Source: Acidobacterium capsulatum ATCC 51196
GTDB lineage: Bacteria > Acidobacteriota > Terriglobia > Terriglobales > Acidobacteriaceae
Assembly: GCF_000022565.1 (NCBI RefSeq)
Contig: NC_012483.1
Coordinates: forward strand, 1,178,001 to 1,242,000
Reading direction: 5' to 3'
Length of the DNA: 64,000 nucleotides
The stretch's first letter is position 1. Each line of letters begins with the position of its first letter. Under the pieces are notes generated by a model. The model was not told the DNA's origin. It was given only the letters and a program-made list of their open reading frames with translations, and ran no database searches. The translations under genes and the position numbers were made by a program. Positions 1 to 11,419 of the stretch are shown here, in pieces.

Positions 1-935
1 CCCCGCTCCACCTGCCGGGCATAGGTCTCCAGCTCCTGCTCTGAAAATCCATGCTGCCGCACCTCGCGCAGCAGCTCCGTCCGCATCATCTCCACAATGC
101 GCTCCCGCCAATAGCGCCGCCGCCGCTTCGCCAGCCGGTCTTCCTGCTTCAGCCACGCATGCATCCCATCGATGGCCGCCATCAGCTCCGCCACACCCTG
201 CCCGGTCGAGGCCACCGTGCGCACCATCGGCGGAACCCACACATCGTCCCCCGCGTGCTGGCTCACCAGCGACTGCATCGCGCGAATCTCCTTCTCCACG
301 CGATCCGCGCCCTCGCGGTCGGCCTTGTTGATGACGAAGATATCGGCAATCTCCATGATGCCGGCCTTGATGCTCTGCACGTCGTCGCCCATGCCTGGCA
401 CCAGCACCACCAGCGTCACATCGGCCAGGCGCACAATGTCCACCTCGTCCTGCCCCACGCCCACCGTCTCAACCAGCACCTTCTGCTTGCCGCTCGCTTC
501 GAGCACGGTCACCGCATCGGCTGTCGCCTGTGACAGCCCGCCGAGCGAGCCGCGCGTCGCCATGCTGCGCACATAAATGCCGGGGTCGCTCAGCCGCTCC
601 GCCATGCGAATGCGGTCGCCCAGAATCGCACCGCCCGTAAAAGGGCTGGTGGGATCGACAGCCAGCACCCCAACCGTCTCCTCGCGCTCGCGATACCCCC
701 GCGCCAGACGGTCCACCAGCGTACTCTTGCCCGCGCCCGGCGAGCCGGTCACGCCAATGCGCAACGAACCGCCGCTGTAAGGAAAGCACGCCGACAGCAC
801 CGCATGCGCATCGGCGGAATCATCTTCCACCAGAGAAATGGCACGCGCCAGCGCACGCACATTGCCGCCGCGCAGGCGCGCCAGCAGCTCATCCACAGCA
901 TCGGTTGCGATCAGGGCCACTCCCTTCTTTACCAC
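1..935 (-). CDS. meaB: MeaB/ArgK-type GTPase, 3'-truncated by window edge
   Basis: G3E-family GTPase that chaperones adenosylcobalamin-dependent methylmalonyl-CoA mutase (family knowledge). Reading the minus strand gives a P-loop GVTGSPGAGKST near residue 57, then AVDPTSPFTGGAILGDRIRM, VETVGVGQDEVD and the guanine motif NKAD, all typical of MeaB. The GTG at 935-933 is chosen because AAGGG lies about 8 bases upstream; a second in-frame GTG at 920 sits too close to its own purine run. About 311 codons are inside the window and the C-terminus runs off the left end. No mutase gene is visible, so the partner must lie outside. Confidence 0.9.
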   Translation of the reverse strand, partial: MVKKGVALIATDAVDELLARLRGGNVRALARAISLVEDDSADAHAVLSACFPYSGGSLRIGVTGSPGAGKSTLVDRLARGYREREETVGVLAVDPTSPFTGGAILGDRIRMAERLSDPGIYVRSMATRGSLGGLSQATADAVTVLEASGKQKVLVETVGVGQDEVDIVRLADVTLVVLVPGMGDDVQSIKAGIMEIADIFVINKADREGADRVEKEIRAMQSLVSQHAGDDVWVPPMVRTVASTGQGVAELMAAIDGMHAWLKQEDRLAKRRRRYWRERIVEMMRTELLREVRQHGFSEQELETYARQVER

Positions 936-1079
936 AGAAATGCCCTTGATCGCTCACAGATTGGGGCAGCGCTCTCGGGATTTGGAGTTCTGAATGCAAG
1001 GTCTCAACAACTTACTATCTGGCTTAACTCCGGGCTCAGAGCGAATTCTGTAGCCCAGTACTCACGCAACATATTTCCA

Positions 1080-1107
1080 TTGACATCTAAACCAGATGAT
1101 GTATTAT
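1080..1107 (+). promoter_or_regulatory. Near-consensus sigma-70 promoter for the AIPR gene
   Basis: TTGACA at 1080-1085, a 16-base spacer and TATTAT at 1102-1107. The ATG at 1096 lies inside this promoter, so that upstream start would not be transcribed. This favours the internal ATG at 1183. It is one of the best sigma-70 matches noticed in the window. Confidence 0.7.
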
Positions 1108-1182
1108 TTTCGCAGTTTCGGACGCACCGTCGTCGAGAGACTGAATACATCCGCCACATCGCTGGCGAGAGAGAGTACGAGA

Positions 1183-2442
1183 ATGACTGAACCTACTTCC
1201 GTTGTTTTGCCTTTCCTTACAGCACGCAAGCTTCAGGATCCATTCAATCCCAAATCCATCCTGACATACGAATTTCGCGTCGATACTCGTTACATCCCAG
1301 ACCTCCCCACAGACGCAAACGCACGCCCTTCAGATGCGGCAAAAAAACGCCGGGTCTACAAGTCGGTGCGGAACGCCGCACTTGACGGGGCACTTGACCC
1401 CGACGAAGATGCGACTCCGGGACTGTTTGGCTACAAGCATCTTGGCATCAATGTCATCGCTGAGTCAGTTGAAGAACTAGACAACAAAACCGCTGTACTT
1501 CATTTCAAACCGGGCCAAGGGGTAATGAACGGAGGACACGGCCTGGCTATCCTGCGTGAGCTACAGCAGTCGCCCGGAATAGACCAGATGCCACCGAACT
1601 TCATTAAGGTTTCTGTGGTTGTTGGATTGGACAGCAATGTGATCCCAGAAGTGGCTGGTGCAAATAACACGTCGGTACAAGTAAAAGCTCAGTCGCTATT
1701 AGAACTCAAGGGAGCTTTTGAGCCGCTAAAGGCTTCATTAAAGGGAACTAGGATCGAGAAAAGCATTCAATGGCGAGAAGGCGATGAAGGCTCGGTCAAA
1801 ATCGAAGATATCGTAGCGACAATGACCTGCTTTAGAAGCGACGTATATCCAATCGGTGACCACCGTCGCACACCGCACAACGCCTATGCCTATAAAACAG
1901 GTCTCATTGACGATTTCCGCAAAGACATTGCTGGGTATCACGCGCTTGCACCGAAACTGAAGGAAATACTCGAACTTCAGGACTACATTCGGACACAGCC
2001 CAAGAGGGTCTATAACGAAACGGGTGGGCGGTTCGGCGCTTTGAAATTTGTCGATTCAATCCACACAGACTCAAAGGGAGAAAAGCGGAAGACACCACTC
2101 CCTCCATTTGTTATGCCATTCACGGGGGAAAAAGTTGAACACCGCTTGAACATGGCCGCTGTCTACCCTATCTTGGCAGCCTTCAGACAAATGATCCGAA
2201 GGACTGAGACGGGATTTGAATGGGTCACGGATTTCAAGAATGTGAAACTGCTTTGGGATGCCATAGCGGTTGAGGTTATGGATACGACAAAGGATGCTTG
2301 CGCTCAAGCCGGATACGTACTGAATGCACTCGGAAAGTCTCGCCCGCATTGGGACAATGTGCAGCGACTTATCGAGAATAAGGTCATGCGTGATCAACTG
2401 GAAGCAATGAAGGCAGCGGTCTCGCCAAACAAAGCCTCCTAG
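1183..2442 (+). CDS. AIPR-family protein (abortive infection phage resistance-like)
   Basis: 419 aa. It resembles the AIPR family (PF10592), members of which are linked to abortive phage infection. Visible family-like signals are FKPGQGVMNGGHGLAILREL around residues 108-127, at the place of the usual NG(G/Q)(H/Q)xx motif, and AGANNTSVQVKAQSL at 158-172, matching the usual N-T-x-V-K block. No transmembrane segment or signal peptide is seen. Start at 1183 is set by the promoter at 1080-1107 and a purine-rich GAGAGAG upstream. Base composition is visibly less GC-rich than the flanking genes, which suggests horizontal acquisition. It stands alone, with no restriction or toxin partner adjacent. 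Assignment rests on motif memory and needs a profile search. Confidence 0.65.
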   Translation: MTEPTSVVLPFLTARKLQDPFNPKSILTYEFRVDTRYIPDLPTDANARPSDAAKKRRVYKSVRNAALDGALDPDEDATPGLFGYKHLGINVIAESVEELDNKTAVLHFKPGQGVMNGGHGLAILRELQQSPGIDQMPPNFIKVSVVVGLDSNVIPEVAGANNTSVQVKAQSLLELKGAFEPLKASLKGTRIEKSIQWREGDEGSVKIEDIVATMTCFRSDVYPIGDHRRTPHNAYAYKTGLIDDFRKDIAGYHALAPKLKEILELQDYIRTQPKRVYNETGGRFGALKFVDSIHTDSKGEKRKTPLPPFVMPFTGEKVEHRLNMAAVYPILAAFRQMIRRTETGFEWVTDFKNVKLLWDAIAVEVMDTTKDACAQAGYVLNALGKSRPHWDNVQRLIENKVMRDQLEAMKAAVSPNKAS

Positions 2443-2453
2443 ACATTGCAATG

Positions 2454-2484
2454 GTGGCAGGTCGGTAAAGTTGCGACCTGCCAC
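2454..2484. terminator. 11-bp perfect hairpin after the AIPR gene
   Basis: GTGGCAGGTCG at 2454-2464 pairs perfectly with CGACCTGCCAC at 2474-2484 around a 9-base loop, 12 bases after the AIPR stop. There is no clear T-run, so it may end transcripts inefficiently or mark the edge of the insert. The acyl-CoA dehydrogenase converges on it from the right. Confidence 0.5.
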
Positions 2485-2532
2485 GCTTCGCTTATTAGCC
2501 TCCCAAAGAGGCCTCTACTTGGGCGCCCAACC

Positions 2533-3729
2533 CTATCCCCGCGACGGACTCACCTTCAGAATCTCGCGCGCAATCACCATCCGCTGAATCTCGCTCGTGC
2601 CTTCGCCAATTGTGCACAGCTTCACGTCGCGGTAATACTTCTCCGCCGGATAATCCTTGATAAACCCATACCCGCCGTGCAACTGCACCGCCTCATCGCA
2701 GATGCGCACCGCAACTTCGCTCGCATACAGCTTCGCCATGCTCGACTCGCGCGTCACCTTGTTGCCCGCATCTTTGAGCACCGCCGCGCGCTGCGTCAGC
2801 AGACGCGCCGCATCCAGTTCCGTCGCCATGTCGGCCAGCTTCCACTGAATGCCCTGAAACTCCGCAATCGCCTTGCCGAACTGCCGCCGCTCCTTCACAT
2901 ACTTCAGCGAGCAATCGAGCGCCCCGCGCGCAATGCCCAGCGACAGCGCCGCAATCGAAATGCGGCCGCCATCCAGAATGCGCATCGAGTCCACAAAACC
3001 CTCGCCCAGCTTGCCCAGCAGATTCTCTTCCGGAATCTCGCAGTCCTCAAAAATCAGCTCCGCCGTATCGCTCGCACGCAGCCCCAGCTTGTTTTCCTTC
3101 TTGCCCGGGCGAAACCCGGGTGTGCCCTTCTCCACCACAAAGGCCGAGAGCCCATGCGTGCCCTGCGTCTTGTCCGTCACCGCAATCACGACCGTGACAT
3201 CGGCATACGAGCCGTTGGTGATGAAGGTCTTCGAGCCATTCAGTACCCACTTGTCGCCCTTCTTCACCGCCGTCGTGCGCGCGCCCGCCGCATCCGAGCC
3301 GGAGCCCGGCTCCGTCAGTCCCCACGCGCCAATCCACTCGCCCGTGGCCAGCTTCGGAATATACTTCCGCCGCTGCTCCTCATTGCCCGCAAGAAAAATA
3401 TGATTCGAGCAAAGCGAGTTGTGCGCGGCCACAATGATGCCCACCGAGCCATCCACGGCAGACAGTTCCTCAATGGCCAGCACGTAATCCACATAGCCCA
3501 TTCCCGAGCCGCCATACTCGGCCGGAAAAATGATGCCCATCAGGCCCATGCGGCCCATCTGCTTCACCACTTCCAGCGGATAGGTGCTGTGCTCATCCCA
3601 TTCCGAAACATGCGGAGCGATCTCGCGCGCGGCAAAGTCGCGAATCTCTTTGCGCAGTTGCTCCTGATCGTCGGTCAGGGTGAAGGGATAGGTTGCGGGC
3701 AATACTTCCTGCAGAGTCGGGGTGCTCAT
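2533..3729 (-). CDS. Acyl-CoA dehydrogenase
   Basis: 398-aa flavoprotein catalysing alpha,beta-dehydrogenation of acyl-CoA in fatty or branched-chain acid degradation. It carries [13 protein letters not shown] (FAD/substrate loop), the [20 protein letters not shown] block, and the C-terminal [18 protein letters not shown] segment that holds the usual catalytic Glu. Length is normal for the short-chain family. The start at 3729 ([10 protein letters not shown]) is preceded by AGGAGA at good spacing; a frame extending to 3819 lacks this. Chain-length specificity cannot be read from the sequence. It is monocistronic as far as seen, downstream of the PP2C gene. Confidence 0.93.
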   Translation of the reverse strand: MSTPTLQEVLPATYPFTLTDDQEQLRKEIRDFAAREIAPHVSEWDEHSTYPLEVVKQMGRMGLMGIIFPAEYGGSGMGYVDYVLAIEELSAVDGSVGIIVAAHNSLCSNHIFLAGNEEQRRKYIPKLATGEWIGAWGLTEPGSGSDAAGARTTAVKKGDKWVLNGSKTFITNGSYADVTVVIAVTDKTQGTHGLSAFVVEKGTPGFRPGKKENKLGLRASDTAELIFEDCEIPEENLLGKLGEGFVDSMRILDGGRISIAALSLGIARGALDCSLKYVKERRQFGKAIAEFQGIQWKLADMATELDAARLLTQRAAVLKDAGNKVTRESSMAKLYASEVAVRICDEAVQLHGGYGFIKDYPAEKYYRDVKLCTIGEGTSEIQRMVIAREILKVSPSRG

Positions 3730-3878
3730 CGGTTCTCCTGCGCTGATTCCAGCGAAAACCTGACAGCTTAGCACCGCAACGCTGCAGTTGTCCTGCACCC
3801 GCCGCGGGAATCGCTCCACAAAACGCTGCTTTTCTGAGTTTTTTGATGAGCCTTACAGGCCGGGACCCTTCGCGGCCT

Positions 3879-4607
3879 TTACTCTGCGCACGCAATCAGC
3901 AGGCAGGTAATGTTGTCGCGACCACCTGCGGCATTCGCAGCCTCAATCAACGCTTCACAGGCTTCGGGCAATCCCTCGCCAGCCTTCAAATGCGCTGCCA
4001 GCTCCGCCGCCATCCTTGCATCGCTCAGCTCCCGCGTCAGCCCATCCGTACACAGCAGCAGCACATCGCCCGTCTCCAGCGCAAGCTCCTGAAAATCCGC
4101 CGCCACTGTCGTGTCCGTGCCCAGCGCCCTTGTGATCACATTCCTGTACGGGGAACGCACCGCATCCTCGGCGGAGATTTGCCCCAGCCGCACCTGCTCA
4201 TCCACCAGCGAATGATCCTGCGTCAGCCGCTCCAGGGCGCCGTCGCGCCAGCGGTAACAGCGGCTGTCGCCAATGTGCGCCAGGTGCGCCACGCCGTCTT
4301 CCACCCGCACCAGCACCAGCGTGGTCCCCATGCCGAGCAGCGCCGTCTCGCGATGCGCCCGGGCAAAAATCTTTCGATTCGCCTCGGCAATCGCCTTTTC
4401 CATAGCCGCACGAGGAGCTTTCGCGCTCGCGGCCACGCACTCCACAATCAGATCCACGGCCATGCGGCTCGCCACTTCGCCCGCCGCCGCGCCGCCCATG
4501 CCGTCACAAACGGCAAACACGCGCGACTCCATGCTGTAGCGAAATGCGTCTTCGTTGTTTGCCCGCAGAGCCCCTGTGTCTGTGCATGCGGCGGCCCGTA
4601 GATTCAC
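3879..4607 (-). CDS. PP2C-family serine/threonine phosphatase
   Basis: About 242 aa, soluble, Mn/Mg-dependent protein phosphatase (PPM family). Metal-binding motifs are visible in order: NNEDAF (about 17-22), VCDGMGG (about 33-39), LAHIGDSRCYRW, CTDGLTRELSD and the C-terminal GGRDNITCLLI. The GTG at 4607 (VNLRAAACTDTG) is chosen because PP2C domains begin right here; a TTG at 4700 would add 31 residues of no recognisable domain. No kinase gene is adjacent, so the substrate is unknown. The gene lies downstream of the ATP synthase cluster but is separated from it by a terminator. Confidence 0.88.
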   Translation of the reverse strand: MNLRAAACTDTGALRANNEDAFRYSMESRVFAVCDGMGGAAAGEVASRMAVDLIVECVAASAKAPRAAMEKAIAEANRKIFARAHRETALLGMGTTLVLVRVEDGVAHLAHIGDSRCYRWRDGALERLTQDHSLVDEQVRLGQISAEDAVRSPYRNVITRALGTDTTVAADFQELALETGDVLLLCTDGLTRELSDARMAAELAAHLKAGEGLPEACEALIEAANAAGGRDNITCLLIACAE

Positions 4608-4660
4608 TCTCTGCTTCCATCCGGCCGCCAGCCCATACAATTTGCAGCGCCCTTGCCTTG

Positions 4661-4730
4661 GGATAACTTCGACTCGATCAACATACACGTTCTTCCCCAA
4701 AAACGTGAAGACTATATGACGAAGTTATCC
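4661..4730. repeat. Nested inverted repeat upstream of the PP2C gene
   Basis: GGATAACTTCG at 4661-4671 is perfectly inverted as CGAAGTTATCC at 4720-4730. A second inverted pair, CACGTT (4686-4691) and AACGTG (4702-4707), shares nearly the same centre. It lies just upstream of the chosen PP2C start, in the atpC-PP2C gap, and could be an operator or a leader structure. Function unknown. Confidence 0.5.
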
Positions 4731-4762
4731 ATCGCATGCAACACAAAGCGACATACTCCCCA

Positions 4763-4796
4763 AAAGCAAAGCGGCGAAGAATCGCTTCTTCGCCGC
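4763..4796 (-). terminator. Rho-independent terminator of the atp operon
   Basis: GCGGCGAAGAA (4771-4781) and TTCTTCGCCGC (4786-4796) form a perfect 11-bp stem with a 4-base loop. On the minus strand the stem is followed by TTTGCTTTTG. It lies 25 bases past the atpC stop. Confidence 0.8.
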
Positions 4797-4821
4797 CCGT
4801 CCTGCTCCGCTATCTTCCGGC

Positions 4822-5247
4822 TTATTCGTGTTGCGCGTGGCTTCCCAGCAGCATCTCCGCTTCGGCAATGCTTTCGAGCGCCGCATCATACTTGCTGGCG
4901 TCGTCGCCGGCCTGCTGCCACAGCTCTTCGCCGTGCTGCTTCAGCCCCTCGGCCGCCGTGTGATTCACCTTGTCCGGGGTGGTCGCCACCTCGGCCAGAA
5001 TGGTCACCCGCTCCGGCAGCACTTCGGCAAAGCCGCGCGCCACCAGAAAGCGCTGTCCCGCGCCTTCGCCAGTCGCACCATGCACCTTCACCTCGCCCGG
5101 CCAAAGCTGGGCCAGCACCGGCGCATGGCCGTGAATCGCCTCGAAATACCCGGCCTTGGACGGCACCTCCACCGCGTCCGCCATCACATCCAGCAGAATG
5201 CGGTCGGGCGTCACCAGCCGGACCTGGATTTGCTTCTTCTCTGCCAT
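4822..5247 (-). CDS. atpC: F1Fo ATP synthase subunit epsilon
   Basis: 141-aa epsilon subunit of the F1 central stalk, which couples rotation and can inhibit ATP hydrolysis. The N-terminal beta-sandwich is evident (VRLVTPDRILLD, then AVEVPSKAGYFEAIHGHAPVLAQL), followed by an Ala/Glu-rich helical tail. Length is typical. It is the last gene of the operon, two bases after atpD, and is followed by a strong terminator. Confidence 0.95.
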   Translation of the reverse strand: MAEKKQIQVRLVTPDRILLDVMADAVEVPSKAGYFEAIHGHAPVLAQLWPGEVKVHGATGEGAGQRFLVARGFAEVLPERVTILAEVATTPDKVNHTAAEGLKQHGEELWQQAGDDASKYDAALESIAEAEMLLGSHAQHE

Positions 5248-5249
5248 GG

Positions 5250-7786
<2,537 letters not shown>

Positions 7787-7792
7787 GCGTTC

Positions 7793-9397
7793 TTACTTTC
7801 CTGCGCCTGCCGTCGCGGCAGCCTTCTCGTCCTTGTCCTTGCCGGCAGCCTGTGCCGTCTCGCTCTTCACGCGGGCATCTTCGTGCTCGTCAAGAAAGTT
7901 CTGCTTGTACTCATTCAGAGCATCCTTGACGCGGCCACGAAGCTCATCGTCCAGAGCCTTCTTGGTCGCAATGTCGTTCAGCAACTGGCGTTGCGAGGCA
8001 TCGAGGTACTTGTACAGCCCGTCTTCAAACGCGCGAATGTACGGGACCTTGATGTCGTCCAGAAAGCCCTGCGTGCCGGCAAACAGAATCATCACCTGCT
8101 GCTCGGCCGAGAGCGGCTGGAACTGCGGCTGCTTCAACAGCTCCGTCAGGCGCTGGCCGCGATTGAGCTGGTTCTGCGTCGCCTTGTCCAGATCGCTGCC
8201 AAACTGCGCAAAGGCCGCCAGGTCGCGGTACTGCGCCAGGTCCAGCTTCAGCGTCGAGCCCACCTGCTTAATGGCCTTGATCGCCGCCGAGAAGCCCACG
8301 CGCGACACTGAAAGTCCTACGTTCACCGCCGGACGCACGCCCGAGTTGAACAGGTCGGTTTCCAGGAAGATCTGCCCGTCCGTAATCGAAATCACATTCG
8401 TCGGAATGTAGGCCGAAACGTCGCCCGCCTGCGTCTCGATGATCGGCAGCGCCGTCAGCGAACCGCCGCCCTTCTCCTTGCTCAGCTTCGAGGAGCGCTC
8501 CAGCAGGCGCGAGTGCAGATAAAACACGTCGCCCGGATACGCCTCACGGCCCGGAGGACGCCGCAGCAGCAGCGACAACTCGCGATACGCCACGGCATGC
8601 TTCGAGAGATCGTCATAGATGATCAGCGCATGCTTGCCGTTGTCGCGGAAGTACTCCGCCATCGCCGTCGCGGCATAAGGCGCAAGATAAAGCATCGGTG
8701 CCGGCTCTGAGGCCGACGCCACCACCACAACGGTGTAGTCCAGAGCGCCGTGCTTGGCCAGCGTCTGCACCACGCCCGCCACCGACGAGCGCTTCTGCCC
8801 GATCGCGCAATACACGCAGATCAGGTCGCGGCCCTTGCTGTTGATGATCGTGTCGAGCGCCACGGCCGTCTTGCCCGTCTGGCGGTCGCCAATGATCAGC
8901 TCGCGCTGTCCGCGGCCAATCGGGATCATCGAGTCGATCGCCTTGAGGCCCGTCATCATGGGCTCGCGCACCGGCTGGCGGTCAATCACGCCCGGAGCCA
9001 GACGCTCCACCGGGAAGCGGTCGCTCGCCGCAATCGGCCCCTTGTCGTCAATCGGCTCGCCCAGCGAATTCACCACGCGGCCAATCATCGCGTCGCCCAC
9101 CGGCACGCTCAAAATCTGCCCCGTGCGCTTCACCTGGTCGCCTTCGCGAATCTCGGTGTAGTCGCCCAGCAGCACCGCGCCCACCTGGTCTTCTTCCAGG
9201 TTCATCGCCATGCCGTACACGCCGTGCGGAAACTCCAGCATCTCGCCGGCCATGCACTTGTCCAGCCCGTGCAGGCGCGCGATACCGTCGCCCAGCGAGA
9301 TAACCGTGCCAACCTCATCCACGCGAACCTTAGCGTCGTAGTTCGCAATCTGCTCCTTCAGGAGCGCTGTGATTTCATCTGCTTTGATCTGAGCCAT
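7793..9397 (-). CDS. atpA: F1Fo ATP synthase subunit alpha
   Basis: 534-aa non-catalytic nucleotide-binding subunit of F1. The P-loop [11 protein letters not shown], the [25 protein letters not shown]-type block and [29 protein letters not shown] are diagnostic (quoted in parts). The C-terminus carries a Lys/Ala/Glu-rich tail of about 30 residues beyond the usual end ([18 protein letters not shown]). Six bases separate it from atpG. Confidence 0.98.
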   Translation of the reverse strand: MAQIKADEITALLKEQIANYDAKVRVDEVGTVISLGDGIARLHGLDKCMAGEMLEFPHGVYGMAMNLEEDQVGAVLLGDYTEIREGDQVKRTGQILSVPVGDAMIGRVVNSLGEPIDDKGPIAASDRFPVERLAPGVIDRQPVREPMMTGLKAIDSMIPIGRGQRELIIGDRQTGKTAVALDTIINSKGRDLICVYCAIGQKRSSVAGVVQTLAKHGALDYTVVVVASASEPAPMLYLAPYAATAMAEYFRDNGKHALIIYDDLSKHAVAYRELSLLLRRPPGREAYPGDVFYLHSRLLERSSKLSKEKGGGSLTALPIIETQAGDVSAYIPTNVISITDGQIFLETDLFNSGVRPAVNVGLSVSRVGFSAAIKAIKQVGSTLKLDLAQYRDLAAFAQFGSDLDKATQNQLNRGQRLTELLKQPQFQPLSAEQQVMILFAGTQGFLDDIKVPYIRAFEDGLYKYLDASQRQLLNDIATKKALDDELRGRVKDALNEYKQNFLDEHEDARVKSETAQAAGKDKDEKAAATAGAGK

Positions 9398-9444
9398 GCT
9401 TCCCTGTTCCCAAACGGGTAAATATCAATCTTTGCGCCGGTGTT

Positions 9445-9984
9445 CTAGCGGACAGCCAGTTGTTCTTCCAGGCGCGCGAAGCGTCCGCGCACCGAACCGT
9501 CATATACCTTGCTGCCAATCTGCACGACCACGCCGCCCAGCAGCGACGCGTCTTCGTGAAAGCTCGCGTCCACCCGGCCCTCGGCCAGCGTGCCCACCTG
9601 TTCCAGCAGCGACTTCCGCTCGGCCTCGTTCAGCGCGCGCGCGCTGGTGATCGAGACCGCCGTAATCCCCAGGCGGCGATTCATCTCTTCGCGAAATTCC
9701 TTCAGAATCTCCTCCATCGCGTGCATGCGCTCATGCTGCAGCACCACGGCGAGAAAGTTCCGCACCACCGGGGCCAGGCCCAGCTTCTGGTTCATGCGAT
9801 CCAGAATTGCGACCTTTTCCTCCGCCGGAAACGACGGATCCAGAAAGACCTCGCGCAAATCCGCGGCTCCATTCCAGGTGGCCATAAAGTCGTCCAGTTG
9901 CTGCTGCACCTGCTCCAGCGGCAGATGAGCCTCGGCAACCACATCGGCAAAGGCGCGGGCATACCGCGCGGCAAAGGCGGCCAT
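9445..9984 (-). CDS. atpH: F1Fo ATP synthase subunit delta
   Basis: 179-aa peripheral stalk protein linking F1 to the b subunits. The N-terminal ARYARAFADVVAEAHLPLEQ and the C-terminal GVVVQIGSKVYDGSVRGRF are family signatures. Its start codon coincides with the end of the b' gene (sharing base 9984), consistent with translational coupling. Confidence 0.95.
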   Translation of the reverse strand: MAAFAARYARAFADVVAEAHLPLEQVQQQLDDFMATWNGAADLREVFLDPSFPAEEKVAILDRMNQKLGLAPVVRNFLAVVLQHERMHAMEEILKEFREEMNRRLGITAVSITSARALNEAERKSLLEQVGTLAEGRVDASFHEDASLLGGVVVQIGSKVYDGSVRGRFARLEEQLAVR

Positions 9985-10706
9985 CAGTGCCTCCCCCCGT
10001 TGCGCTCCTCAGCGAGCGACTTGCCAAAATCAGCCACCAGGCTCTGGTCCATCTCCGCGCTTACCTTCAGCTCGCGGCGCGCCTGCGCCAGAGCCAGTTG
10101 CGCCGTGTAGCGGGTCAGCTCGCGCTGCGCCGCGGCGCCGGCCTGCTCAATCTCGCGCTCGGCAGAGGACACGATCCGCTTGCGCTCGGCTTCGAGCGAC
10201 TCGCGCATGCGCTTCTCTTCCTCGGCGGCTTCCTGCTCTGAGCGCTCCCGGTAGCTGGCAATATCGGCATCCAGATGCGACAGCCGCGCCTCAATCGCCT
10301 CCAGGCGGCGATTCGCATCCTCGGTCGCGCTATGCGCTTCCACCAGATCCTTGGCCAGCCGCTGCGAGCGATTCTTGAACGCTCCCGGCAGCAGCTTGAA
10401 AAGGAAGTACGCAATCACCACCAGCAGCAGTCCCGAGTTGAAGTCCTCAAAAATCTGCGCCGTCGTCTCAACCGACAGATGCATGGCATTCGCCAGCTTC
10501 TGCACCGCCGGCGAATGCCGGTACTGGTCCAGTTGATGGTCCGTCTCCGGAGCATCCATCTTTTCCGTCGTCGGCCCGTTATGAATCGCCTGCTGCCCCG
10601 CAGCCTGCGCCGGGGTCACCGTCGCCGCACGCGCCATGGGCGTCGCAAAACTGCCCATGCAAACAGCCAGCGCCATCGCAAAAATGGTCTTCTGAAGTCT
10701 CCGCAT
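9984..10706 (-). CDS. atpF: F1Fo ATP synthase b-type subunit with N-terminal signal-like extension
   Basis: 240 aa. After a signal-peptide-like start (MRRLQKTIFAMALAVCMGSF, then ATPMARA, about 1-27) there is a hydrophilic stretch to about residue 88, a membrane segment at about 91-109 (SGLLLVVIAYFLFKLLPGAF), and a long charged coiled coil to the C-terminus, as in stalk b subunits. A normal b subunit starts directly with its membrane anchor. The ATG at 10706 overlaps the stop of the preceding b gene as TAATG. With that gene it would form a b/b' heterodimer (inference). Confidence 0.85.
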   Translation of the reverse strand: MRRLQKTIFAMALAVCMGSFATPMARAATVTPAQAAGQQAIHNGPTTEKMDAPETDHQLDQYRHSPAVQKLANAMHLSVETTAQIFEDFNSGLLLVVIAYFLFKLLPGAFKNRSQRLAKDLVEAHSATEDANRRLEAIEARLSHLDADIASYRERSEQEAAEEEKRMRESLEAERKRIVSSAEREIEQAGAAAQRELTRYTAQLALAQARRELKVSAEMDQSLVADFGKSLAEERNGGRH

Positions 10707-11161
10707 TACCGTGCGCTCTCCACAGCCGGCAGTACGGCCTCCATGATTTGGTCCGCCAGGCGTCCCACGCCCGACTGCAGTTGACGCCGTGCCGCTTCGG
10801 TCTGCGCGGCGATTTCCTTCCGGGCTGCCTCCGCGCGATCCTGCGCCAGCAGGCGTGCGCTGGCCAGCACGCTTTCGCGCTCGGCGTTCCACTGCTGCAG
10901 TTGCACCTCGCGGGCGTGTTGAATCCCGGCCCGCGCCGCGCGCAGCTTGGCTTCGTACTCCTGCGACTTCACATCGGCGGCAGCAATCGCCGCCATCGCG
11001 CGTTCCACCGCACCCTTGGTCCGTTTGTACCGCTCCGCCCGCACCCGCACCAGCGGACGATACAAAATGAAGTGGTAGGCCCCTAACAAAATCAGGAACA
11101 GGATCATCGTCGGCACAGAGCCGAGCACAAGTTGACCGAGTTCGCGTAGAAGTTCTTGCAT
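10706..11161 (-). CDS. atpF: F1Fo ATP synthase b-type subunit (first copy)
   Basis: 151 aa. The N-terminal membrane anchor (LGSVPTMILFLILLGAYHFI, about 13-32) is followed by a charged Ala/Glu/Arg coiled coil, the classical b-subunit plan. It is the first gene of the cluster and overlaps the second b-type gene by one base. Genes for a (atpB) and c (atpE) do not precede it, so the membrane rotor parts must be encoded elsewhere. Confidence 0.88.
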   Translation of the reverse strand: MQELLRELGQLVLGSVPTMILFLILLGAYHFILYRPLVRVRAERYKRTKGAVERAMAAIAAADVKSQEYEAKLRAARAGIQHAREVQLQQWNAERESVLASARLLAQDRAEAARKEIAAQTEAARRQLQSGVGRLADQIMEAVLPAVESAR

Positions 11162-11218
11162 GCTTTTACCGACGTATAGTGTTGGAAGCTAAGTAGATAG
11201 GACCGCGCGGACTCCCGT

Positions 11219-11247
11219 TTCTAACAAAGCCCTCTGGGCTGTGTCAA
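11219..11247 (-). promoter_or_regulatory. Candidate promoter of the atp operon
   Basis: On the minus strand TTGACA (11247-11242), a 17-base spacer and TTAGAA (11224-11219), about 57 bases before the first b-subunit ATG. The spacer itself holds a short AGCCC/GGGCT inverted repeat. No other sigma-70-like element of this quality was noticed in the 258-base gap after hflX. Confidence 0.6.
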
Positions 11248-11419
11248 TCAGGATTTCTGACCCGCGCGCTTGCCCGCAACCTTGCTGCTTGACGGGTCCT
11301 TCCACCGGCGTACACTTAGAGTATCGCCTATGACCCGGTTCAGGGTCCAGCGGACCGAAGAGCTGAGAAGTCCCACCACTCTCCCCTCTCCGGTCCGTTT
11401 TGATTTTGTAGTGAAATCC

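Noticed and set aside
1096-1182. Upstream ATG start of the AIPR gene
   Set aside because: It lies within the -35/-10 promoter, so it would not be in the transcript.
4661-4730. loxP-like inverted ATAACTTCG arms
   Set aside because: Arms share nine bases with loxP but the spacer is 48 bases, the loxP 13-bp arms are incomplete, and no recombinase gene is near.
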